A model generated the notes under the pieces. It did not search any database and was not told where the DNA came from. It saw only the letters and a list, made by a program, of their open reading frames with translations. From Hirundichthys speculiger (lineage: Eukaryota; Chordata; Actinopteri; Beloniformes; Exocoetidae), in the NCBI GenBank assembly GCA_018398805.1, contig JAGFBZ010001127.1:29842-93841 (forward strand): 64,000 nt of DNA. Reading direction: 5' to 3'. This document shows, one piece after another, positions 1 through 8,983 of the stretch. Position 1 is the stretch's first letter, and the number at the start of each line of letters is the position of its first letter. Made by a program: the position numbers and the translations under genes.

Positions 1-80
1 TTAATGACAATTCTGACCGATCCCAATCATATGCATATCGGCCGATCCGATCAGGTCACCGATCGATCGGAGCACCCCTA
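1..80. mobile_element. terminal part of a hAT-like transposon (cut by window start)
   Basis: The first 80 bases are dense in GATCGG/CCGATC motifs and end in GGAGCACCCCTA. That is the complement of a TAGGGGTGCTCC-type terminus, the form taken by hAT elements in fish. The other end lies outside the window, so no target duplication can be checked. Family assignment rests on the terminus only. Confidence 0.45.
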
Positions 81-920
81 TACTGAATACTAAACATTTC
101 TTGACTGAAAGAATATCCCCCCAAGAGTTTCATAGTCGAAGAAGAAGCTCCTGGAGAATTCAGACGGATCGACGACATTGTATCAGGACAATGTCGATGT
201 TGGATTTTGACAGTCCATGTGGTCAAGATTGAATGGAAATGCTTGAGCCAGCAGTCACCCCAGGGGATTTCCCATCAGTACTGAGAAGAAAAAGAAAACA
301 CTGACCAGTAACTTGTTCCAAGTGAAAAAGAAACATTTTCAAACAAGTGATTAAAAATAGGTGAAAAAGAATCAAAAGGCATAATATAGTGTAAATATTC
401 ATATATGAATATCAAAAATCAACCTCTAAAAGGGTACGTTTCAACTATGACATCGTCCACTTTCTCCTTATCTTTGTCATCAGTAACAGGTCTACGTAAC
501 AGCGACATCTGAATGTTGTCACCAGGCATCACCACGCCTTTTCATAATCATGCTTTCAATTGTCAACTTGGAAAAAAAGTAGTTGCAATTATTGAAGGTG
601 AAATCAATGTGGTAGTCAGATCCTCATAGTCGTCAACTCGTTATACTACTAAAGTCACTACATGTATGTCATAAATTGTCACTAGCTGTATAAAAATTTG
701 TCTGTCCTTCTGAAATGTAACAGAATAAAAGTAACTTTTATAATCACCTTAGTCATCCAATTGAAGTCTACGGAAAAATAGACAATAGTCTCTTCCAACA
801 GTTAGTCTTCTACAAAAGTTAAGTAACACTTAAACAAATGACTAAAAAATAAGTAGTACAAATGTCTTGGGTCTGTAAATGATAAACTATTCCAAGTCGG
901 AATTTAATCTCTAATTTCTA
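81..920. other. no recognisable gene; downstream flank of a decayed retrovirus
   Basis: AT-rich sequence with no convincing ORF or splice pattern. It lies 3' (on the minus strand) of the integrase scrap, so it may hold decayed env or LTR sequence, but I see no matching LTR pair. Confidence 0.3.
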
Positions 921-1071
921 AAGAATCAATCGCACTGTTTTATCCACAAATTCTTTACCGTCGTCAGAGGATATGCGAACTGGCAATCCCCACCTGCTTA
1001 TGACCTCCTGGGACAAAACCTTAGCAACAGACTGAGCACCTTTGTGTCTGGAATCCGCAAAAGTTCAACCA
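921..1071 (-). pseudogene. endogenous retrovirus integrase core fragment
   Basis: Reading the minus strand gives about 48 codons that match the retroviral integrase catalytic core around the second acidic residue of the DDE triad: a KGAQSVA segment, then WGLPVRI, then SSDDGKEF. A stop follows at once. It lies about 230 bp downstream of the gag-like ORF on the same strand. Gag-then-integrase order is preserved, but protease and reverse transcriptase between them are missing. This is a dead remnant of an internally deleted provirus. Identification is by motif only. Confidence 0.65.
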
Positions 1072-1304
1072 AAATTTAGAGTGTCACATCTTACTAAAAT
1101 AACATCTTCTTGTTTCCAAAAACCTATAATAATCTCTCAGTCTTGACATAATCAGAGTATTGAGTATATTTGTCAAAGTTCAAAAGGTTCCGCAAGGTAT
1201 AATGAGTCAGAATAGTAACTGGGTAGTCAACAGAACAGATGATGTTTCATCACACACCAATATTTGTCTCCAACAGAGTTGGACACATATAGCAAAAGGA
1301 GTCC

Positions 1305-2399
1305 TTAGAATAATCTGGAAGTGTCAGTGCTGGAGCCTCCAGCAGTCTTCGTTTCCACCAGCTGCACCTGAGTCAGTTTTCTCAAGGCATCTTGGTCTTG
1401 TTGTTTCTGTTCTTTCTCCCTTTTCCGATACAGTTCCACTTGATGTGCAATGTGATCCGTGTAGACACTTTTCGTCATGTGTCCAAGTCCAACCACTTCT
1501 GCCAGCTTACTTCTCACTGGCTGCGGCAATCCTTCCTGAATCTTGTCTTGTATGATCGCTTGTTCCATTTGAATTCCTTCTGAATCATGTCCTGTAGTGT
1601 TTCTCCATACTCGGTGGGCTCTGGAGACATAAGATCTTGGATTTTCATTGTCTCTTATGGGCTCAATCAGAATATTGTCAGGATAATTGTTGGTCAGAAA
1701 TATTACTTTCAGTGCTTTACATATTCGGCCTCTGTTCGCTGCAAACAGTTCCGGATCGTTCACAGCAGTTCCCACATAACGATCAAGGCCAGCTTTTAAC
1801 ATGATCTCTTCCATCACTGGGACTCCAAGAATGTTGGCTAGATGTCTCTTAACATCTCCCATGGCAAGCTGTGTTCCCACACAGACTTCCTCCAATTTTG
1901 AGATCCATGGATGAGCTCCATCCTGGAGTGGTGGTAGCTTCTCCGATATGCTTGTCAGATCTGTATCCTGCCAGGGTCTGTTGTCTTCATGCGGTCCTCG
2001 GACAACCACTGGACACATTTTACTCAATGAGTCTTTCTTCTTTAGTCTTAAAGAGTAGCTTTTGGATGATCCTTTCTTGCGTGTTTCCTCCTCTTCAATT
2101 TGTAGTTCTTGTAATTGGTCTTGCATGGCCATCGGATTCTCTGATCCAAGGGAACTCTCCAGAAAAGTGGGACATGAATCATTGGTTCTCCGTTCCTTTC
2201 TCAGGGTTCGTGACTTGTCATCTTTGATTCTTGCAGTGTCTTCTTGGCTGTTTACTGGAAGCTGAGGATGCAAATTTCCGTTCTTCACTTCTCTTTCGTA
2301 TGGTGGAGGGGTCCTCAATGTTGGAGGAGAAGATGTGTGAGAGAAAAGTTTGTCATCTTTTGTCATCATCTCCTTTGTTTCCTTTACATCTGGTTTCAT
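1305..2399 (-). CDS. endogenous retrovirus gag-like polyprotein, decayed provirus
   Basis: A 364-codon open frame on the minus strand, starting at ATG 2399. The N-terminal third is polar and Pro/Lys/Glu-rich, as in matrix-type regions. From about residue 145 it resembles the retroviral capsid (p30 core-shell) domain: a PPLQDGAHPW segment, a central helical region with NENPRSYVSRAHRVW, and near the C-terminus LPQPVRSKLAEVVGL followed by a basic, Gln-rich tail. Just past the stop, another frame contains a CYMC motif that could be the start of a zinc knuckle, so the frame may have been broken there. Protease and reverse transcriptase are absent; an integrase scrap follows. The nearest relatives are probably fish gamma/epsilon-type endogenous retroviruses, which is inference. 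Capsid-like assembly would be its only possible remaining role; no LTR pair was seen. Confidence 0.7.
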   Translation of the reverse strand: MKPDVKETKEMMTKDDKLFSHTSSPPTLRTPPPYEREVKNGNLHPQLPVNSQEDTARIKDDKSRTLRKERRTNDSCPTFLESSLGSENPMAMQDQLQELQIEEEETRKKGSSKSYSLRLKKKDSLSKMCPVVVRGPHEDNRPWQDTDLTSISEKLPPLQDGAHPWISKLEEVCVGTQLAMGDVKRHLANILGVPVMEEIMLKAGLDRYVGTAVNDPELFAANRGRICKALKVIFLTNNYPDNILIEPIRDNENPRSYVSRAHRVWRNTTGHDSEGIQMEQAIIQDKIQEGLPQPVRSKLAEVVGLGHMTKSVYTDHIAHQVELYRKREKEQKQQDQDALRKLTQVQLVETKTAGGSSTDTSRLF

Positions 2400-2559
2400 G
2401 TCTTCAATTTCATTTCCTCATTTCTTCTTTCTTGTTTGTAGGATCTTCTGTCCTTCATTTTTTAAACAACTCCAAAACTCCAAGCTCACATTTTCTCTTT
2501 TCTTGACGTTTGTCTTTCTTCTGGTGCATCTTGTAGGTCGAAATAAGTACTTGAATTGT

Positions 2560-3023
2560 ATTTATAACATCTGGGTGTCATGTTTGCAGTGGATGAAGGA
2601 GGACCAGAGAGCAGGAGATCTCAAAAAGCAAAAGGGTTTAATACCAAAACACAAAAGTCCAGAATCCAAAAACACAAAGTCCAAACTGCAAAAAGTTCAA
2701 GATACCAAAATACAAAAACATAACTTAACTTATATGCCAAGGAGACAACGAGAGGAAAACAAGCAGAACTGCAAACATATACTCACGACAATGGACCCAC
2801 AGAGAACAGGGGAAAATGACAGGACTTAAATAGACAGAGGAATAAACTAGAGGCAGGTGCAGGGAATCAGGGTAATGAGGGGAAGGAAGCAAAGCAGAAA
2901 ACAATAGAGACAAGACAGACCTTTCAAAGTAAAACAGGAACCACTAAAGACAGGGAGAGACGCCAACTTGAAAGACACAGACGCACACACCGGGCTGCCA
3001 TGGCCGACCCAGGCCATGACAAA
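2560..3023. repeat. dispersed repeat, shares sequence with 41393-41573
   Basis: The stretch from TGTTTGCAGTGGATGAAGG through the run of CAAAA-spaced words to the AACTGCAAACAT segment reappears in diverged form at 41393-41573. The continuation here ends GGCCATGACA at about 3020. No ORF. It is probably a non-autonomous element; I cannot assign a family. Confidence 0.6.
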
Positions 3024-3312
3024 AAGGTAAATATCGTGTACATATCATATATATATCATGTTTTTTAGACACAACATATTCATTTTTTAAATGAAACCTT
3101 ATTTTTCAATCAGTTACCAAACTCAGCAGTAAAATAGCTGTACATGGAACCATGATTCATTTTTTTTCAAATTTTTTTAGTCAAAGGCTTAATTTTCATA
3201 ATTTTCTTTTGACAAAAAGTTGTCGTAGCTTCAGGATTTTATGGTTATAGAACAGTCTCTGCCATCTAGTGACGGAAGAAGCCAATTCTAATATAAAATC
3301 ATATATGAAACA
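3024..3312. other. AT-rich spacer
   Basis: No gene, motif or repeat structure recognised in this stretch. Confidence 0.4.
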
Positions 3313-3600
3313 TTTAGTTCAGTTCAGTTCAATTTTATTTGTATACCGTGTATTTCAATGCAAGTTGTCTCTAGGTGCTTCACAAAGACCCAGAGCATGA
3401 CCCCCGAGCAAATATAATTAACTGAAATTATAATATTAAATCTGAATTAAAGAAAAATGGTAAGTAAAAAAAAACTCCTCGAGCAGGATAAAAAAAAAAA
3501 CCCTTTAAATCAAACAGTGGAGAGGAGAAAACTCCCCTTTAAGAGGAAGAAGCCTCAAGTGGGACCTGGATCATAGGGAGGGACCTTCCGGCTAAAGGCC
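3313..3600. repeat. dispersed fish repeat (CAATTTTATTT...GTCTCTAGG type)
   Basis: Starts with the TCAATTTTATTTGTAT motif, then TTGTCTCTAGGTGCTTCAC and CAGAGCATGAC, and later the phrase around GGAGAAAACTCCCCTTT. A short copy of the first part is at 61258-61343, and a related start is at 54001-54058. No coding potential. Confidence 0.65.
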
Positions 3601-4768
3601 AGCTGGATAAAGAAAGTAAAGAGGAAGGAGACAGGACACAGAGGGAGACAGGAGAGAGTGAGGATGAAAGACAGAAAGAGGAGAGCACATACGCCTTGGC
3701 AACACTATCCAGTATAAAATGTATAAATAATAATTATCCATTAACTGGAGAACCAAGAATTCCATGAACTTATATTCTGACTGGTTCATTGTTAGTACAT
3801 TAACTATGTGGATGACTATATAAACAGATGTAGGCAGCAACACGGAGATGGTCAGAGGGTCTGCCTGGAGTTCAGCATGTCAGCTGATATCCCAGAGACA
3901 TCGATATAGACAGGTGGAGGTAAAGCCTGGGATGGTCAGAGGATTGAACTAGTATGTAGCTCTGGAAACTCTGACTTGCAAACATATACAGAAAATAAAA
4001 TAAAATAAAAGAAAATAGGGGTGGGGAGGGTGGAGGACAGCACAAAAAAACTACAGGAACAATGAGGTGCAGATACATTTATGGGATGTCCTTAGTTAGC
4101 TAGAAATATAAATAAACAGAAAATCCTTTATTGTCATTATACAGGAGTAAAATGAAATTTAAAAAGTAACTACAGATGCATCTGAAGAAGAAAGGTAAAG
4201 GTGGGAAGAGAAGAGGGGTGAGGACGCCACTCAGTGGATCATGTTGGTGTCTCCTTGCAGCGTAGGGGGACGATGCTATGTTTCAGACCAGCCTGCTCTA
4301 GTCTGGCTTTCATCCATTCCTATAACTGTAGCTATGACTATTGGCCCTAAACTATTGTTTAGAATAACTATAGGCTTTACTACATAGAAATGTTTTCAGT
4401 TTAGTTTTAAAGGTGTCAGCCTCCTGAACCCAAACTGATAGCTGGTTCTATAGTAAAGGTGTTTGATAGCAGAAGGCCCGTCCTCCAAATTTACTTTTGG
4501 TTAGTCTAGGAACTACAAGTGAACCTGCAGTCTGAGAGGAGAGAGCTCTATTAGGAGCATCAAAAGTTATACGATCTGGTAGATAACCAAGAGCTAATAC
4601 AGGAGAATCGTGAACTCTCTGCTGATTCCTGTCAGCACTTGCTCTGCTGCATATTAGATCAGCTGGAGGCTATTTAGCATATTTTTTGGACATCCTGCTA
4701 TTATTGCATTTCAATAATCCAGTCTAGAAGAGACAAACACTTATATTAGTGTTATTTAAGATTTTTGG
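3601..4768. repeat. composite of dispersed repeats, no gene
   Basis: Non-coding. Text around 4090-4180 (TCCTTTATTGTCATTATAC) and 4320-4740 (a long segment around GAAGGCCCGTCCTCC) has the look of multi-copy fish repeats following on from the element at 3313. No ORF, terminal repeats or target duplication identified. Confidence 0.45.
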
Positions 4769-4823
4769 TATATCTTATTTCTAGGTATATACACATAGTG
4801 TATATACCTAGAAATAAGATATA
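4769..4823. repeat. perfect inverted repeat, 25-bp arms, 5-nt loop
   Basis: Positions 4769-4793 and 4799-4823 are exact reverse complements separated by CATAG. It lies only a few bases from the left end of the Harbinger-like element at 4831, whose flanking duplication is also CATAG. Confidence 0.9.
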
Positions 4824-4830
4824 CACATAG

Positions 4831-6408
4831 GGCCTGATTTACTAAAGGTTTGCGTGCGTAAAAACGTGTGCAAACTTGACACCACCCGCAAACCAATGCG
4901 CAAGCTGATCTACTAACCGCGTGCAAAGAGGACTGCGCCTCTCAAATTAGCAAAATAGCACACGCTGTTCATTTAGCACTTTTGCCCTGATGAATAAACA
5001 ATATGGGGCGTACCCGCCAGAAAGCGCTAAATACTGGGAGGGGAAAATGCAAATAGGTTCATTTACCACGCGCAATGAGATTTACCAACCCTGAAAGTAA
5101 TTGCGGGGATTGTGATTGCGTCTGTATTTAGTACGTTCGAAAGGAAGGTGCTAATCTGCCCAGCATTACGCACCGATGGCTGCTGTGATTGTGGCAAGGA
5201 GGCGACATCGCCAAAATCAAAGAATACGCAGAGAGAGTCTTTCGGACTCGTGTAAATTTGTTTGCACATGCAAAAGGAGAAATATTTTATTTGAATGTTA
5301 AATCGAGTATTATTCAGCAAAAGGTTGCCACAGGAGGCACCAGGGTTTCCGTTGTCTGGTAATTGCCGGACTTTGTCTAGTAAAATCATCGGGGATTTAA
5401 GTGAAATCTACCCCGAGTGGGCTCAACTGGCCCAGATAGCCTGCTGATCCCTGTCTCCAGTGTGCCAGCAGAGAGAGGTTTCCCTCTGCAGAACCGCATT
5501 AAAACAGCGCAGCGGAGTCAGAAGAGCGCGAGCTTCTGCAATATTTATTTATTTATTTTTTTAAGTTACGCTCGTGAGTCAATTGACGGGACTTATTTTA
5601 TTTGAAATAGCCTGTTTTTTAATAAAAACACTATTAAATGACTTGCATTGATATCGTACTACTGCATATGATTTATTTTTAACCTCAATAAATTCATATA
5701 GCCTATGTGAGCGGAATTCAAACATTTGTCCGGTAAATTGAAAACCTGCCGGTCACATTGTCCGGTGCCAATTTTTTCTAGTGGAAACACTGGTAGGCAC
5801 ATTCATTTTTTTATTTGTGATAATAAATAAATCACGTGTTTTCATGGAGAAAAAAGTGTTTCTTATTGTGCGCCTACCTTGTTCTGCAGTTGGCTCCAGA
5901 AGGTGAGCTGCACCTGCTGGTTAGAGGCATCTCTTCCGCAGGCATCTCTTCCGCAGGCCCTCCACCTGTCTTGTTAAAGGCCACTTTTTCTTTAGTTCTT
6001 CGCCTTATATCTTGCCACCTTCTTTTAACCTCATCTGCCGTTCTTTTTGTTTTACCAACTGCATTTATTCTATCGCAGATTTTCTCCCATATTGCATTTC
6101 TTTTGGTAATGTTTAAATTTATTTGCTTTAGTTCATGAATGTGTTTATTTGCCTCTTCCACTAATATCTCTAACTCCAACTCGTCAAATTTCATTTTGCG
6201 CTTGCGTCTATCCTGCTTTCCATCCAGACTCTCCATGGCGCAAACCGTAAGACAGGCAACACCTCAAATACTGCGGTTTGCACCCGTTATCAATTGCGCG
6301 AGCATTCTTAGTTGATCACCCGCAAAACACACAACAACAGCACGCGCAAACTTTTTCAGTGCACACGCAATTTAGTACTCTTCATTTAGGATCTTAGTAA
6401 ATCAGGCC
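4831..6408 (-). mobile_element. PIF/Harbinger-like DNA transposon, ~1.6 kb, decayed
   Basis: The left end reads GGCCTGATTTACTAA and the right end is its complement TTAGTAAATCAGGCC, giving a 15-16-bp terminal inverted repeat. CATAG flanks both ends (4826-4830 and 6409-6413), or ATA if the repeat is taken to start with GGG. It contains a minus-strand Myb/SANT-like exon, the usual partner protein of Harbinger transposases. No DDE transposase ORF is visible, so the copy is defective. Superfamily follows from the Myb protein and general terminus style; the flanking duplication is not the classical TWA. Confidence 0.7.
5878..6236 (-). CDS. Myb/SANT-like DNA-binding protein exon (MSANTD/Harbinger type)
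   Basis: About 120 codons starting at ATG 6236 on the minus strand. After a basic start (KQDRRKRKMKF) comes a trihelix/SANT-like domain: a Glu-rich first helix, WEKICDRINAVGKTKRT, then the hallmark EVKRRWQDIRRRTKEK. The end of the open frame coincides with a good splice donor (AAG/GTAGGC, at 5878/5877), so this is a first coding exon and a downstream exon is missing or decayed. In Harbinger transposons such Myb-like proteins help bring the transposase to the nucleus and to DNA; that role is family knowledge. A short in-frame duplication of the PAEEM word is visible near residue 95. It sits inside the terminal inverted repeats of the element, so it is an element gene rather than a host gene. 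Confidence 0.7.
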
Positions 6409-6413
6409 CATAG

Positions 6414-6560
6414 TGTTTTCTAGTGAGACAGTCAATCAGCAGTTACACTGAATACACTGACTACGACAGAGGTGCAAAGTGGATTTATTCTCCAAGTTGT
6501 ATACAAAATAGAGAGGTCATTGACTCACATCACAGAATGTGGGGTGATCAGAAATAATAA
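6414..6560. repeat. dispersed repeat R, left half (continues at 7407)
   Basis: Aligns by eye with 37485-37620 (shared words: GAGGTGCAAA, TTCTCCAAGT, AGAGAGGTCATT). The hAT element at 6569-7398 splits it; its other half resumes at 7407. Confidence 0.7.
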
Positions 6561-6776
6561 TTTGTCAGTAGTGATGGGTCCATGGCGCCTCATGGAACGT
6601 TTCGACACATTGCCAAACTGTATTGAAACATGTCGATACTGTGTCACTGAATACTGACACCTGCTGGACATTAAAAATCCCTACAGGCAACTGAGTTGCC
6701 AGACCCATCTGACACCAATATGACCAAGTATGCAATAATAAAATATAAGTCATTGCATTGTATATGGCATCATTGC

Positions 6777-6895
6777 GACTGGCGACCTGTCCAGGGTGAA
6801 CACCTGCCTTTCGCCTGTAGACAGCTGGGATAGGCTCCAGCAGATCCCCGTGACCCTTCAAGGATGAAACGGGTATGGAAAATGGATGGATGGAT
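6777..6895 (+). repeat. 5'-truncated LINE 3' tail with ATGG tail repeat
   Basis: Contains the CTGGGATAGGCTCCAGC phrase common to fish LINE 3' ends (L2/CR1-like, by family knowledge) and ends in GGATGGATGGATG. It is flanked by the direct duplication GGCATCATTGC (6766-6776 and 6896-6906), as expected for target-primed reverse transcription. Nested inside the hAT element. Confidence 0.8.
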
Positions 6896-6942
6896 GGCAT
6901 CATTGCATATCTGAATTTAAAATTAAAGTATCTTTGATATCT

Positions 6943-7284
6943 TTAGATACAGATACATGTATCATAACTAGAAAATCGAAGTGACCGTGTTTGTGAATGA
7001 AGATGCTTGTGGACTGATTTTCTTTTTTCATAGATATTTATAAAAAAAATAAGTTTTTCCGAAGATTTGAACTTTAGTCTATTCCGCTTTTCGGACAACA
7101 GTTCTCCAGCCTTGGAAAAGACCCTCTCACAAGAGACAAATGATGCTGGTGTGCAAAGAAACCGCAAGCCAAGCTGGAAGAGGTGCGGATTGCCGATTCT
7201 GACGACACGTGACAAAAGATTGGAGATTCGTTTGGCAGTGCATCCCGTCGACAGATGCGCTTCCTTATAAACACGGTTTGGCAC
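6943..7284 (-). pseudogene. hAT transposase C-terminal dimerisation domain fragment
   Basis: About 113 codons on the minus strand. Residues 40-90 are a clear hAT dimerisation region: LRFLCTPASFVSCERVFSKA, then GELLSEKRNRL and EKLIFFINIY. These match the C-terminal block conserved across hAT transposases, with the final catalytic region just upstream. The N-terminal BED finger and catalytic core are absent. A neighbouring frame at 7074-7289 carries the same sequence shifted, consistent with an indel near 7200-7280. It lies inside the 830-bp hAT element, so this is a decayed transposase. Confidence 0.85.
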
Positions 7285-7406
7285 ATCACTGTCAGTTCGA
7301 TACAGTACCTGTATCGGTCACGTGACTTTCTTAAGGCGAAACGCGTACCGACACAGGTGTTGCTCTCTGAGCTCGACGCACGCGCTGACGCATCACTATT
7401 TGTCAG

Positions 7407-7640
7407 TAAGAAACGGCCGTCTTTAAACCATCACATAAACAACAAGAGGACATTGAGATAAGTTCTTTCGACGCCTACATGTCAAAACTTAGCGACTTGA
7501 TGGAGCCAGAATGATAATCAGAAGCGATGGCCCTCAACAGGCCAGATTCTAGAACAGAAGTCACAAACTTATGAATTAGCATTAAACAATAAGGCCCCAA
7601 AATGCAGTTTTAACATAACAATTAGTTTTTTCAGTAATTT
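7407..7640. repeat. dispersed repeat R, right half
   Basis: Resumes the repeat interrupted at 6560. Shared words with 37625-37830 include GTCAAAACTTAGC, GGAGCCAGAA and AAAATGCA. No coding potential. Confidence 0.65.
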
Positions 7641-8063
7641 TTCAGCATAACACTGGAAGAGGATGCTCCTAATCTTGGTCATATTACAGAAGTGAAAAAA
7701 GGCTGTCTTACAAACCTGATTAATATGCTGTTTAAATTTCATATCCCGATAGTAAAAATGACTCGATGATTCTCACAGTTGTACTCGAGGACAACATAAA
7801 ATTAGCTAGTCGGTTCTTAAGGTGTTTAGGACCAGGTAACATCTATTAAACAGGGGATCAATTCCTAAAACTGCACTTGCTCTAAATTGGACTAAATTAC
7901 TAGATCATTGTCAAAACATATTCACATAACATTTTTTTGCATAACATTTCTTTACATTTTTTGAGATGATAAATAGCTGTTTAAGTTACAGCCTTGATGT
8001 GGCAGCTTAGAACTCAGCTCTGAGTAGATTCCAGACCAGTTTTTTTGTTTTCATACCTCTGAA
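7641..8063. other. intergenic or intronic AT-rich sequence
   Basis: Nothing recognised. It could be intron sequence upstream of the GVIN exon at 8984. Confidence 0.4.
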
Positions 8064-8345
8064 CAGTGGTTCTTAACCTTGTTGGAGGTGCTGCACCCCA
8101 CCAGATACATATGGACATTAACCGAACCCCTCTTTATTGAAAAATAAAATATGACTTTTTTTTCAAATTCAAGACCTAGCTATGTTTTATTGGTGCACAA
8201 AATGAACCGTTCATTAACATCACTGTGTTCAAAGAACAAAACCAATACAATGCATGAACTGCATGAAGTACATATCCTACTTATTATTTATTGTATTTAT
8301 CGTTCATTTTCTGAACCCGCTTTATCCTCACGGGGGTCATGAAAA
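8064..8345. repeat. hAT-Charlie-like end plus LINE-tail-like text
   Basis: Begins CAGTGGTTCTTAACCTTGTT, a typical Charlie-group hAT terminus in vertebrates, followed by the AACCCCTCTTTATTGAAAAA word that goes with it. From about 8300 it runs into text resembling a fish LINE tail (AACCCGCTTTATCC). The opposite terminus was not found. Confidence 0.55.
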
Positions 8346-8983
8346 ATAAAATATTATTTTTTTTTCAATTCTAGACTAGAATTGGTTAAATTAGCATTGC
8401 TAATCATGCAGATAGGATGCTGACTCCCATCACCTTCTATTATACATGTGAATCCATATTGTACCTAGTTGACCACTTTTGTTTTTTGCTCGACATCGTT
8501 AGTATGGATTAAAATATTAAAGAATTTTTTTTCTTTGTAAGCACACATGACACCTGGAGCAGACAGTTGAGATTTAGTAATCTAGTTGACAACTGCCAAT
8601 AGAGTTATCCTGATCTCAGACTTCTTTTTTTGATAGGTGTTGTTGTTTCGTGATATACCCCTTGGTTAACTGCTCTGAAATAAATGACTAGGATTAGATT
8701 TACCCTATGTAGCCTAACATATGAAAAAAATAGACTTAGAAAGTATTTCTTTTTTAGGTAAAAGTGTGTATTGGAACCTTTAAATGAGATCCCCATTTTT
8801 CCCCCTTATTCTGTGCTTTCCTTCACTGAAATTGTCAGTTACAATCCATATAGGAACATCTTTAGACAACCAGTAGCTGTAGGTAATCTTCATAAGGACA
8901 TTGTTTAATTTCTCCTTTCATGTCTGCATCAGTTTTAGAGCACAAGGCAATGATTTTTATGACCATTTTTTGCATGTCCATAG
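8346..8983 (+). other. intron upstream of GVIN copy 1 large exon
   Basis: The last ~150 bp align with the intron in front of the inverted copy (complement of about 32292-32388 and 33967-34050), including the shared CAGACAACCAG/AGACAACCAG and GCTGTAGGTAATCTTCAT words. It ends in TGCATGTCCATAG, a usable splice acceptor. So the duplication unit included this intron. Confidence 0.6.

Larger units (their letters stand above)
6569..7398 (-). mobile_element. hAT transposon, 830 bp, internally deleted
   Basis: Bounded by a perfect 8-bp target duplication TTTGTCAG (6561-6568 and 7399-7406). Termini are TAGTGATGGGTC and the complement of TAGTGATGCGTC. It retains only the C-terminal end of a hAT transposase on the minus strand, so most of the transposase is deleted. 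It interrupts dispersed repeat R, and itself carries a LINE-tail insertion at 6777-6895. Confidence 0.9.

Noticed and set aside
8920..8983. ATG at 8920 as the start of GVIN copy 1
   Set aside because: The segment upstream of 8984 looks like intron ending in a splice acceptor, and the inverted paralog has the same acceptor. Start is on a missing upstream exon.
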